Positions 7,840-16,031 of a stretch of DNA of 49,114 nucleotides are shown in pieces. Source of the stretch: an uncultured Clostridium sp. (lineage in GTDB: Bacteria; Bacillota; Clostridia; TANB77; CAG-508); NCBI GenBank assembly GCA_947367845.1, contig CANBES010000011.1:1-49114 (forward strand), written 5' to 3'. A program made the translations under genes and the position numbers. Under the pieces are notes generated by a model, which made no database searches, was not told the DNA's origin, and worked only from the letters and a program-made list of their open reading frames with translations. Numbering within the stretch: the stretch's first letter is position 1; every line of letters starts with the position of its first letter.

Positions 7840-9423
7840 ATGCTAAGTGCAAACAATGTTACAGTTAGATTTGGAAAAAGAGTGTTATTTGAAGATGTAA
7901 ATATAAGATTTGGAAAAGGAAACTGTTATGGAATAATAGGAGCAAACGGAGCAGGAAAATCAACATTTTTAAAAGTATTGTCAGGAGAAATTGAACCAAG
8001 TAAAGGTGATGTTTCAATAGATAAAGGAGAAAGACTATCAGTTTTAAAACAAGACCACTTTGCCTATGAAGATTATACTGTAATTGATACAGTAATTATG
8101 GGAAATAAAGAGCTATATGACATAATGAAAGAAAAAGAAGAGATATATGCAAAGCCTGATTTTTCAGAAGAAGATGGAATGAAAGCCGCAAAATTAGAAG
8201 AAAGATTTGCTGAATTAGATGGATGGAATGCAGAGTCAGATGCAGCAATACTTTTAAATGATTTAGGAATTATTCCAGAAAATCATTATAAATATATGAA
8301 GGAAATTGAGGCAAGAGACAAAGTAAAAGTTTTATTGGCACAAAGTTTATTTGGAAATCCAGATGTGCTTTTATTAGACGAACCTACAAACGATTTAGAC
8401 TTAAAGAGTATCAATTGGTTACAAGACTTTTTAATGGATTTTGAGAATACTGTAATAGTTGTATCACATGATAGATATTTCTTAAATAAAGTTTGTACAC
8501 ACATAGCAGATGTAGACTTTGGAAAAATCAAAGTATATCCAGGAAACTATGATTTCTGGTATGAATCAAGTCAATTAGCATTAAAACAAGCAAGAGAGCA
8601 AAACAAGAAAAAGGAAGAAAAAATTAAAGAATTACAAGACTTTATTGCAAGATTTAGCGCAAATGCTTCAAAATCAAAACAAGCAACATCAAGAAAGAAA
8701 ACATTAGAGAAAATAGAATTAGATGAAATAAAACCTTCAAACAGAAAATATCCATATGTAGACTTTAAGCCAGACAGAGAGCCAGGGAGAGAAATATTAC
8801 AAGTTAAAAATATATCAAAAACAGTTGATGGAGTAAAACTATTAGATAATATATCATTTGATGTAAAAGAAGGAAACAAAATAGCATTTTTAGCAGATAA
8901 TGAACTTGCAAAAACAGTATTATTCCAAATAATAGCAGGAGAAATCGAGCCAGACGAAGGAGAATTAGTATGGGGAACAACAATTACTCAAAACTACTTC
9001 CCAAAAGACAATAACTACTTATTTGAAACAGACGAAAATGTAACAGAATGGCTAAGAAAATACTCAAAAGATCCAGACGAAACATATGTAAGAAGCTTTT
9101 TAGGAAGAATGCTATTCTCTGGAGATGAAGCTTTAAAACAAGTAAATGTATTATCAGGTGGGGAAAAAGTAAGATGTGTGTTATCAAAAATGATGCTATC
9201 TGGTGCTAATTTCCTAATATTTGATGAACCAACAAACCATTTGGACATGGAAAGTATAACATCAGTAAATGAAGGGATGAAGAAATTTATAGGGAATATT
9301 CTATTTACATCACATGACCACGAGTTAACTCAAACTGTTGCAAATAGAATAATTGATATAAAAGAAGATGGAACAGTTGTAGACAGAGAAGTTTCATATA
9401 ATGAATATTTAGGAGTTGAATGA
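7840..9423 (+). CDS. ABC-F family ATP-binding protein (YkpA/YbiT-like)
   Basis: 527 residues with two ABC domains and no membrane helices, as in ABC-F ribosome-associated ATPases. The first domain has Walker A GANGAGKST (34-42) and LLLDEPTNDLD, with a degenerate signature (MKEIEARDKVK). A charged linker with a Lys/Glu coiled coil (about 245-290) separates the domains. The second domain has LSGGEKVR and IFDEPTNHLD, but its Walker A is altered (LADNELAKTVLF), a trait I recall for the YkpA/YbiT subgroup. Likely role: translation-related, acting on the ribosome; the exact function is unknown. Its TGA stop is the first triplet of the left REP repeat of the RAYT element. Confidence 0.88.
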   Translation: MLSANNVTVRFGKRVLFEDVNIRFGKGNCYGIIGANGAGKSTFLKVLSGEIEPSKGDVSIDKGERLSVLKQDHFAYEDYTVIDTVIMGNKELYDIMKEKEEIYAKPDFSEEDGMKAAKLEERFAELDGWNAESDAAILLNDLGIIPENHYKYMKEIEARDKVKVLLAQSLFGNPDVLLLDEPTNDLDLKSINWLQDFLMDFENTVIVVSHDRYFLNKVCTHIADVDFGKIKVYPGNYDFWYESSQLALKQAREQNKKKEEKIKELQDFIARFSANASKSKQATSRKKTLEKIELDEIKPSNRKYPYVDFKPDREPGREILQVKNISKTVDGVKLLDNISFDVKEGNKIAFLADNELAKTVLFQIIAGEIEPDEGELVWGTTITQNYFPKDNNYLFETDENVTEWLRKYSKDPDETYVRSFLGRMLFSGDEALKQVNVLSGGEKVRCVLSKMMLSGANFLIFDEPTNHLDMESITSVNEGMKKFIGNILFTSHDHELTQTVANRIIDIKEDGTVVDREVSYNEYLGVE

Positions 9424-9455
9424 TGTTTTTGGGGACGGAGCAAAAAAACATCGAT
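9421..9455 (-). repeat. REP-like hairpin, left copy (GATGTTTTT stem type)
   Basis: GATGTTTTT and AAAAACATC arms surround GGGGACGGAGC plus two A. In minus orientation it reads with the CGTCCCC core. Its first bases form the TGA stop of the ABC-F gene. It is identical over 35 nt to the inverted copy at 10384. Confidence 0.9.
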
Positions 9456-9541
9456 AGGGATTTATAGTGAAAAGAATATTCTTTTCATTAATATAAAAGG
9501 AATAACAAAAAGGGGCAATATAATAAAAACAAGAAAGCGAG

Positions 9542-10327
9542 ATGATTAAAATTTCTAGAAAATCACGAGAAACATTAAATGCCTCTTTTTTTCATGTAAT
9601 TATACAGGGGCATAAAAAAGAGTTTATATTTCGAAAGACAAGATATATTTATCAATATATCAAATTAATAAAAAAACATATAAAAGAAACAAATATCAAA
9701 ATTATAGCATATTGTATTATGGGTAACCATGCACACTTTTTATTTCAAGTAGATGAGCTGAAAAATCTGTCAAAATTAATGCAAAAGATAAATACAGAGT
9801 ATGCAAACTACTATAATCATATGGAGGATGGTAGAGTTGGGCACGTATATAGAGATAGATTTATGAGTCAGCCAATAACAAATCAAAAATATTTAGTTCA
9901 ATGTATTAAATACATACATTTCAATCCTGTAAAAGCACATATAGTAGATAAATGTGAACAATATCAATTTTCATCATACAATTATTTCTGCAAAAAATTG
10001 AAAGAAAATAATAATAGTTGTTTTAGTGTTAAAGAGTACAAGGATATATGCGAAAACGTAAATTATGAAATTGAATTTATGGATATAGAAAAAGAAGAAA
10101 AAGAGATAATTGTAAACGGAATTCAAGAATTTATAAATAAACGTAAGTATAATATATTTGAAATATTTAATAACAGAGAAGTTTTAACAGAGCTAGTTAA
10201 ATATCTGAAAGACTACAAAAAGATTACGTATATTGCAATTGGTGACTTTTTTGGAATGAGTAGAGGCTGTTTGCAAAACATCGTAAAAAAGGCTAAAAAT
10301 ATTAACAAAAATATGGAAAATACTTGA
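9542..10327 (+). CDS. REP-associated tyrosine transposase (Y1_Tnp, IS200-like)
   Basis: 261 residues. The Y1/HUH single-strand nuclease fold is recognisable from the HUH motif in MGNHAHFLF (His63, His65), the GRVGHVYRDRF block, and YIHFNPVKAHIV followed by FSSYNYF. The C-terminal region (about 190-260) looks helical and could be a DNA-binding extension. Such enzymes cut and rejoin single-stranded DNA at short hairpins and spread REP sequences rather than complete insertion sequences. Flanking by two inverted REPs supports this directly. The Shine-Dalgarno is weak and its expression is probably low. No inactivating change is visible. Confidence 0.9.
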   Translation: MIKISRKSRETLNASFFHVIIQGHKKEFIFRKTRYIYQYIKLIKKHIKETNIKIIAYCIMGNHAHFLFQVDELKNLSKLMQKINTEYANYYNHMEDGRVGHVYRDRFMSQPITNQKYLVQCIKYIHFNPVKAHIVDKCEQYQFSSYNYFCKKLKENNNSCFSVKEYKDICENVNYEIEFMDIEKEEKEIIVNGIQEFINKRKYNIFEIFNNREVLTELVKYLKDYKKITYIAIGDFFGMSRGCLQNIVKKAKNINKNMENT

Positions 10328-10354
10328 CTTTTCACCCATAAAAACTGATATAAT
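10324..10354 (+). promoter_or_regulatory. Possible promoter for tex inside the RAYT unit
   Basis: TTGACT (10324-10329) and TATAAT (10349-10354) are separated by 19 nt, a little long. It lies just after the transposase gene and upstream of the right REP, about 80 nt before the tex start. Confidence 0.4.
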
Positions 10355-10383
10355 AGAAAAGCGAGAATGTAACAAAACTATAA

Positions 10384-10418
10384 ATCGATGTTTTTTTGCT
10401 CCGTCCCCAAAAACATCA
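10384..10418 (+). repeat. REP-like hairpin, right copy (GATGTTTTT stem type)
   Basis: Exact reverse complement of 9421-9455. It ends 2-3 nt before AAAGGAAA, the Shine-Dalgarno of tex, so the tex mRNA leader probably carries this hairpin just upstream of its ribosome site. Confidence 0.9.
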
Positions 10419-10434
10419 AGAAAGGAAATTAACA

Positions 10435-12618
10435 ATGGATAAAATTATAAAAATAATAGCAGAAGAGCTAAAAATAAGAGAAAATCAGGTAGAAAATACA
10501 ATAAAGCTTATAGATGAGGGAAACACAATTCCGTTTATCGCAAGATATAGAAAAGAAGTGACAGGTGGATTAAGTGACGAAACTCTTAGGGAATTAGGTG
10601 ATAGATTAAATTACTTAAGGAATTTAGAAAAGAGAAAAGAAGAAGTTATTAATTCTATTGACGAGCAAGGTAAGTTGACAGATGAAATTTTAAAAGCTGT
10701 TGCGCTTAGTAAAACTTTAGCAGAAGTGGAAGATATTTATAGACCTTATAAGCAAAAGAAAAAGACAAGGGCAACAGTGGCAAAAGCTAAGGGGTTAGAG
10801 CCTTTGGCAGATATTATTATGGAACAAAAAGAAACTAAATCGATTGAAGAAATTGCAAAAGAGTATGTAAATATTGATAAATTATCAGATGAAGATAAAA
10901 AGAATAAAGATAAAGTAGTAGCTACCGCAGAAGATGCAATTGCAGGGGCTTTGGATATTATTGCTGAGAATATTTCTGATAATAGCAAATATAGAAAAGA
11001 AATAAAAAGACAATGTTACAGGGAAGGTTTAGTAGAGACAAAAGCTGCAAACCCAGAAGAGAAGTCAAATTATGAGATGTATTATGATTATAATGAAGCT
11101 ATTAAATACATACCAAGTCATAGAATTTTGGCTATAAACCGTGGAGAAAAGGAAGATTTTCTAAAGGTAAAATTAGCTAAACCAGAAGAGAAAATCTTGG
11201 CTTACATAGAAAGAGACATTATAAAAGGAGATACACAATTTACTAAAATGCTAAAAGAAACTGTGCTAGACAGTTTCAAAAGATTAATTGAACCTTCAAT
11301 TGAAAGAGAAATTCGTTCAGATTTAACAGAAAAAGCTGAAGAAAAAGCAATTAAAGTTTTTGGACAAAACTCAAAACAATTATTATTAGGAGCTCCCATA
11401 AAGGGAAAAACAGTTATGGGATTTGACCCAGCATATAGAACAGGTTGTAAAATTGCAGTTATAGATGAAACTGGAAAAGTTTTAGATTATACAACAGTAT
11501 ATCCAACAGCACCACAAAATGATGTTGAAAATGCAAAAAAAGAGCTTTTGAAATTAATTGAAAAACATGAAATTGATATGATAGCAATTGGAAATGGTAC
11601 AGCTTCTAGAGAATCGGAAATGTTTGTTGCTGATATGCTAAAAGAAACAAAAAGAGAAGTTTGCTATGTAATAGTAAGCGAAGCAGGAGCATCAGTATAT
11701 TCTGCATCAAAGCTTGCAACAGAAGAATATCCAGACATAAATGTATCAATAAGGGGAGCAATATCAATCGCAAGAAGGTTACAAGACCCATTAGCAGAGT
11801 TAGTAAAAATTGACCCAAAAGCAATTGGAGTTGGTCAATATCAACATGATGTTAATCAAAAAAGATTAGCCGAAAGCCTAACAGGCGTAGTAGAAGACAG
11901 CGTTAACAAAGTTGGAGTTGATGTAAACACTGCAACACCATCATTACTTTCATATGTGGCTGGAATTAATAATACAATAGCTAAAAATATTGTAAAATAT
12001 AGAGACGAAAACGGAAAACTTAAAAATAGAAAACAATTATTGAAAGTCCCAAAATTAGGAAAAGTAGCATATGAACAATGCGCAGGATTTTTAAGAATTT
12101 TTGACGGTGATAATCCATTAGAAGTAACCGCAGTTCACCCTGAAAGTTATGACGCAACAGAAAAATTGCTTAAAGAAATCGGAGCAAAACCAGAAGATTT
12201 AAAAGATAAAGAAAAATTAGAAGAAATAAGAAACAAGTTAAAAAGTGTAAATGTAGAAACTATGTCAAAAGAATTAGAAATAGGAGAGATGACACTAACA
12301 GACATTATAAGCGAGCTTTCAAAACCAGGTAGAGACCCACGTGAAGATATGCCAAAACCAATCTTACGTTCAGATGTCTTAAAACTTGAAGATTTAAAAG
12401 AAGGTATGGTGCTTACAGGAACAGTTAGAAATGTAATTGACTTTGGAGCTTTTGTTGATATCGGTGTAAAACATGATGGTCTTGTTCATATTTCAGAAAT
12501 GAGTGATAAATTTATAAAAAATCCTTCTGAAATAGTTTCTGTTGGAGATATTGTAAAAGTTAAAGTTATAAAAATTGATACAGAAAGACAAAAAGTAGGA
12601 CTATCAATGAAAGTCTAA
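10435..12618 (+). CDS. tex: Tex family S1 RNA-binding transcription accessory protein
   Basis: 727 residues from the ATG at 10435, which has AAAGGAAA 7 nt upstream. A longer frame starting at TTG 10396 would begin inside the REP repeat and is rejected. Domains in order: Tex-like N-terminal helices (about 1-190, with IPFIARYRKEVTGGLSDE near 23-40), a YqgF-like RNase H fold (about 318-440, GFDPAYRTGCKIAVID), helix-hairpin-helix repeats (about 485-560) and a C-terminal S1 RNA-binding domain (about 645-725, GTVRNVIDFGAFVDIGVKHD). Tex is a conserved cytoplasmic nucleic-acid-binding protein affecting transcription and RNA stability. A REP doublet starts at its stop codon. Confidence 0.95.
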   Translation: MDKIIKIIAEELKIRENQVENTIKLIDEGNTIPFIARYRKEVTGGLSDETLRELGDRLNYLRNLEKRKEEVINSIDEQGKLTDEILKAVALSKTLAEVEDIYRPYKQKKKTRATVAKAKGLEPLADIIMEQKETKSIEEIAKEYVNIDKLSDEDKKNKDKVVATAEDAIAGALDIIAENISDNSKYRKEIKRQCYREGLVETKAANPEEKSNYEMYYDYNEAIKYIPSHRILAINRGEKEDFLKVKLAKPEEKILAYIERDIIKGDTQFTKMLKETVLDSFKRLIEPSIEREIRSDLTEKAEEKAIKVFGQNSKQLLLGAPIKGKTVMGFDPAYRTGCKIAVIDETGKVLDYTTVYPTAPQNDVENAKKELLKLIEKHEIDMIAIGNGTASRESEMFVADMLKETKREVCYVIVSEAGASVYSASKLATEEYPDINVSIRGAISIARRLQDPLAELVKIDPKAIGVGQYQHDVNQKRLAESLTGVVEDSVNKVGVDVNTATPSLLSYVAGINNTIAKNIVKYRDENGKLKNRKQLLKVPKLGKVAYEQCAGFLRIFDGDNPLEVTAVHPESYDATEKLLKEIGAKPEDLKDKEKLEEIRNKLKSVNVETMSKELEIGEMTLTDIISELSKPGRDPREDMPKPILRSDVLKLEDLKEGMVLTGTVRNVIDFGAFVDIGVKHDGLVHISEMSDKFIKNPSEIVSVGDIVKVKVIKIDTERQKVGLSMKV

Positions 12619-12650
12619 TGTATTTGGGGACGGAGCAAAAATACATCAAT
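12618..12650 (-). repeat. REP-like hairpin overlapping the tex stop codon
   Basis: ATGTATTT (12618-12625) pairs with AAATACAT (12639-12646) around GGGGACGGAGC. It is the same family as 9421 with a T-to-A change in the stem matched by a compensating change. It begins on the last base of the tex TAA stop and forms an inverted pair with 12661-12696, separated by about 10 nt. Confidence 0.85.
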
Positions 12651-12660
12651 ATAGAAAGTT

Positions 12661-12696
12661 AATCGATGTATTTTTGCTCCGTCCCCAAAAACATCA
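12661..12696 (+). repeat. REP-like hairpin, second of an inverted doublet
   Basis: It contains TGCTCCGTCCCC flanked by GATGTATTTT and AAAACATC arms. With 12618-12650 it forms a REP doublet without a transposase, resembling the ends of the RAYT unit at 9421-10418. Confidence 0.85.
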
Positions 12697-12722
12697 TTTA
12701 GATATAATTTTTATTAAAAAAC

Positions 12723-12751
12723 TTGATTTTTAGCATTTTTATTAATATAAT
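12723..12751 (+). promoter_or_regulatory. Promoter of the HD-GYP response regulator
   Basis: TTGATT (12723-12728), a 17-nt spacer and a perfect TATAAT (12746-12751), 30 nt before the ATG at 12782. GAGGT lies in ribosome-binding position. Confidence 0.65.
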
Positions 12752-12781
12752 GTAGAAAAATACTAAAAAAGAGGTATTACT

Positions 12782-13843
12782 ATGAGAAAAGGATTGCAAA
12801 ATTTAGAAAACAATGAAAACAAAAACTACAAAATTATAGCAGTAGATGACGAAGAAGGAATTATCGACTCTTTATCAATATTCCTAAAAAGATCAGGCTA
12901 TGAATTTGTTGGAGCAACAGACCCAGAGCAAGCAATAGAAATGGTAAAAAATGAGCACTTTGACTTAATGATACTAGATTTCATAATGACACCAATCCAT
13001 GGAGACCAAGTAGTAGAAGAAATAAGAAAATTCAACAAAGAACTATACATATTATTATTAACAGGACATAAAGACTTAGCGCCACCATTAGATACAATAA
13101 GAAGACTTGACATACAAGGATATTGCGAAAAAAGTGACAAGTTTGACCAACTATTGTTACTAATTGAGTCTGGAATAAAATCAATTAAGCAAATGAACGA
13201 AATTAAGAAAATAAATAGCGAACTAGCAGACACATATGAAAAACTAGAAAAAGCATATTTAGAAAGCGTTCAAACATTAAGATACACAGTTGAAGCAAAA
13301 GATGCTTATACACGTGGACATTCAGACCGTGTATCAGAATATTCTGTTCTACTTGGCAAATATCTAAACCTTCCAGAAGAAACTCTGAATACTTTACGAA
13401 TAGGCGGGTTATTTCATGATGTTGGAAAAATAGGTGTGCCAGATAGTATTTTACAAAAAGAAAGTAAACTAACAGATGATGAATACTCAGAAATAAAAAA
13501 TCATCCATCAATCGGAGCACACATTTTGTCAACAGCAACAATTTTTTACGACATAATTCCAATAGTAAAACATCATCATGAAAAATATGATGGAACAGGA
13601 TATCCAGGAAGATTACAAGGAGAAGATATTCCATATTTGGCTAGAATTGCAGCTGTTGCAGACAGTTTTGATGCGATGACTTCTAGAAGAACTTATCGTG
13701 ATTCTTTGCCAATGGATGTTGTAATATCTGAGTTCAAAAGGTGCAAAGGAACTCAATTTGATCCTAAATTAGCTGATGTTTTCTTAGATATTTTAGAAAA
13801 TCATTTTGACGAAATTAAGGCGATTCAAGAAAAATATAAGTAA
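12782..13843 (+). CDS. Response regulator with HD-GYP domain
   Basis: 353 residues. The N-terminal receiver domain (about 16-130) has the acidic pocket DDEEG and the phospho-acceptor Asp66 (MILDFIM). A coiled linker (about 135-170) leads to a complete HD-GYP domain (about 170-345): HSDRV, FHDVGKIGVP with His212 and Asp213, NHPSIG, HHHEKYDGTGYPG with the GYP triplet at 273-275, and ADSFDAMTSRRTYR. The intact HD and GYP residues suggest an active cyclic-di-nucleotide phosphodiesterase controlled by phosphorylation. No kinase is on its strand. The closest one is the histidine kinase at 14006-16027, encoded convergently and a likely partner (inference). Confidence 0.92.
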   Translation: MRKGLQNLENNENKNYKIIAVDDEEGIIDSLSIFLKRSGYEFVGATDPEQAIEMVKNEHFDLMILDFIMTPIHGDQVVEEIRKFNKELYILLLTGHKDLAPPLDTIRRLDIQGYCEKSDKFDQLLLLIESGIKSIKQMNEIKKINSELADTYEKLEKAYLESVQTLRYTVEAKDAYTRGHSDRVSEYSVLLGKYLNLPEETLNTLRIGGLFHDVGKIGVPDSILQKESKLTDDEYSEIKNHPSIGAHILSTATIFYDIIPIVKHHHEKYDGTGYPGRLQGEDIPYLARIAAVADSFDAMTSRRTYRDSLPMDVVISEFKRCKGTQFDPKLADVFLDILENHFDEIKAIQEKYK

Positions 13844-13883
13844 GGAAAATATGGATATAAAGTATACATTCCATATAAAATAA

Positions 13884-13917
13884 AAAAGGAACTTAAAAAT
13901 CAAATTAAGTTCCTTTT
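13884..13917 (+). terminator. Intrinsic terminator
   Basis: AAAAGGAACTTAA and TTAAGTTCCTTTT form a perfect 13-bp stem 40 nt after the response regulator stop. It may also stop transcription from the convergent kinase operon. Confidence 0.8.
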
Positions 13918-13925
13918 AAAATTAA

Positions 13926-13995
13926 CTTTTTTGAACTGTCCCCAAATGCATTATTTCAAAATCGATGTATTTTTGCTCCGTCCCCTAAAACATCG
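13926..13995 (+). repeat. REP-like element plus partial second copy
   Basis: A full copy at 13961-13995 has GATGTATTTT, the core GCTCCGTCCCC and the arm TAAAACATC. Just before it, 13926-13950 carries GAACTGTCCCCAAATGCAT, a partial or decayed copy with the same core. They lie between the convergent response regulator and histidine kinase genes. Confidence 0.75.
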
Positions 13996-14005
13996 TTCGA
14001 AAATA

Positions 14006-16027
14006 TTATAATGGTAAAGTTATTATAAATGTAGTTCCGACACCCTCAGTTGATTCAACAGAGATATTACCATTAAAATGAGCTCTAATAGTTGAATAAG
14101 ACATATACAATCCAAGTCCAGTTCCATTCTTACCTTTTGTTGTAATCATTTCCTTAAACAACTTATCCTTAACCTTTTTAGGCATTCCAGAGCCATAGTC
14201 TTTTATAGAAATTAACAAATTATTTTTATCTCGTTCAACAATTAAATCTATATTTTGTTCAGTTTTTCCGCCATAAGCTTGAATAGAGTTAGATATCATA
14301 TTGTTGATTACCTGTACTAAGCTATTAACATCACCATTGATCGCTAAGTTTTCATCAGTTTTCATTGCTACATTTAGATATGTAATAGAGTTTTTCAATT
14401 CATGTTTCATTAAAATATTAACTCTTTTTAACAATTCACCAACAGTGAAAGATATATCATCTTCGTTTGAAAGTGTAACGGCTTGGCCTTTAACGGCTGT
14501 TATTACGTCAGACATGTATTCTGTATGTGTTTTTATTTTATCAATCCAAGTGTTCATATCGCTTGCTATTTCGTGGTGGTCTTGATTGTTTACTTCTGGG
14601 TCATCGATAGAAGAATCATATTCTTTTACTAAGTCAGTAAGTCCTTCTGCTGCACCAGAAATTGACATTATAGGTGTTTTTAAGTTGTGTGCAATTCCAC
14701 CAATTAATTGTCCTAATGATGCTAAACGTTCTTTTTCCATTAGTGTTTCTTGGTTATCGTGAATTTGCTCAACGTTTTTGATAGTTAATTCTTGGATTTT
14801 ATTATAGTAGTATGCCAAGTCTCCAAATTCATCATTTGAAGCGACTGGAAGTATCATATTTTTATCAATATTTTCAGTATCAACAATGCTTTTTAAGCTA
14901 TTTGTTGTTTTTATCAAGTTACTAGATATATTACGTGACCATATCAACAATAAAACTATATATATAACTAGGAAAATGATTATAAGTGTAAAGTAATAAA
15001 CAAGTAAATCCATGTCTATAACTGGATATTTATAACCAATATACCAAGTTTGGCCATTCAAATCAGTTAGTTTCATAGCATATAATTGCTCGTCAATACC
15101 AAATTTTTCATATAAAAAACCATTAGTTTCATCATAGAAAAAGTCTCTATAACTTAATACGAAATCACTTACGACACCGTCAGGAGAAGATACATAAATA
15201 TCTTTATCATCTGGTGAAATTATAAAGTAATAATGAGATTGGTCTTGAAGAGGGATTGTGTCCAAAGTTTGTTTCAAGTTTTCCATATTAACCTGTTCAG
15301 GTGTAATATTCTTTGACTCCATATAAGCTCTATAGTAATTACCAGTTGAAAATCCTTCTTGTTGAACAGTTTTAGAGTATCCAATTAATGATATAACAAT
15401 CAATATTACAGCAATAAAAGGAACCATTTGGAACAACAAGTTTTGTGAATTTGTAATTCTATATCCAACATTTTTTTCGTATGTATTAGAAATTTCATAT
15501 GTTGTTAAAGTAACGTTATATAAAAACTTCTGTGATACAATCAACAATATAATTGAAATTATAGAAGCAATAGCAATAATCATAAGTGTAAATTTCAATA
15601 TAGCAAATGCAGTTGCAAGCATTATAAAGTTAAATATAATTCCAATAGAAGTAATTGTTATCATTTGTACAAAGAAAACTTTATACGGAATATTTATACA
15701 ATCTTTTCTAACTTGTTTAATTTCTTGGTAAGAAATTTTTTCTTTACGATAATGTTTGTTTAAATACTTATAAATTCTTCTCATCAATATCCTAAAAGAA
15801 ATTAGGTGAACAGATATACCAAGTATATAAGCAACAGTATATTGCTGGACATGAGTAAGTGGTTGAACTTCCCTTTGAAAAGCAAAGTTTTCAGAAAGTG
15901 GTGGGAAGTTTTGCACCAAAGGCATAATAAAGTAAACAACCACAACAGCAACTAAGTCAACAAGTAAAATCATTGTTATAAACTTTAATTTAAAATTTTT
16001 TAATTCTTTTGTAGATTTTTCTTTCAA
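14006..16027 (-). CDS. Multi-pass membrane sensor histidine kinase
   Basis: 673 residues. Membrane helices lie at about 15-36, 63-83, 117-140, 143-166 and 200-216. An extracytoplasmic sensor segment follows (about 217-338), then a further helix at about 339-363, a HAMP-like or linker region (about 364-430) and a kinase core. The H box is GGIAHNLKTP with His447, the N box ISNSIQA has Asn580, and G boxes are DYGSGMP and GTGLGLYMS. It starts 4 nt after the stop of the NRPS gene, so the two are almost certainly co-transcribed. An NRPS paired with a sensor suggests that the kinase senses the NRPS product or governs its synthesis. No response regulator is in the operon; the convergent HD-GYP regulator is the obvious candidate. 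Confidence 0.92.
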   Translation of the reverse strand: MKEKSTKELKNFKLKFITMILLVDLVAVVVVYFIMPLVQNFPPLSENFAFQREVQPLTHVQQYTVAYILGISVHLISFRILMRRIYKYLNKHYRKEKISYQEIKQVRKDCINIPYKVFFVQMITITSIGIIFNFIMLATAFAILKFTLMIIAIASIISIILLIVSQKFLYNVTLTTYEISNTYEKNVGYRITNSQNLLFQMVPFIAVILIVISLIGYSKTVQQEGFSTGNYYRAYMESKNITPEQVNMENLKQTLDTIPLQDQSHYYFIISPDDKDIYVSSPDGVVSDFVLSYRDFFYDETNGFLYEKFGIDEQLYAMKLTDLNGQTWYIGYKYPVIDMDLLVYYFTLIIIFLVIYIVLLLIWSRNISSNLIKTTNSLKSIVDTENIDKNMILPVASNDEFGDLAYYYNKIQELTIKNVEQIHDNQETLMEKERLASLGQLIGGIAHNLKTPIMSISGAAEGLTDLVKEYDSSIDDPEVNNQDHHEIASDMNTWIDKIKTHTEYMSDVITAVKGQAVTLSNEDDISFTVGELLKRVNILMKHELKNSITYLNVAMKTDENLAINGDVNSLVQVINNMISNSIQAYGGKTEQNIDLIVERDKNNLLISIKDYGSGMPKKVKDKLFKEMITTKGKNGTGLGLYMSYSTIRAHFNGNISVESTEGVGTTFIITLPL

Positions 16028-16031
16028 AACA

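Larger units (their letters stand above)
9421..10418 (+). mobile_element. RAYT transposase gene enclosed by inverted REP repeats
   Basis: A 35-nt sequence at 9421-9455 occurs as an exact reverse complement at 10384-10418, and the only gene between them is the Y1 transposase. The unit fits exactly between the ABC-F stop codon and the Shine-Dalgarno of tex, so the two neighbours would otherwise be adjacent. No target-site duplication is visible. The arrangement is typical of a REP-associated tyrosine transposase with its cognate REPs. Confidence 0.85.

Noticed and set aside
10396..10434. Extended N-terminus of Tex
   Set aside because: These codons lie in the REP repeat, and the ATG at 10435 has the ribosome site and the normal Tex N-terminus.
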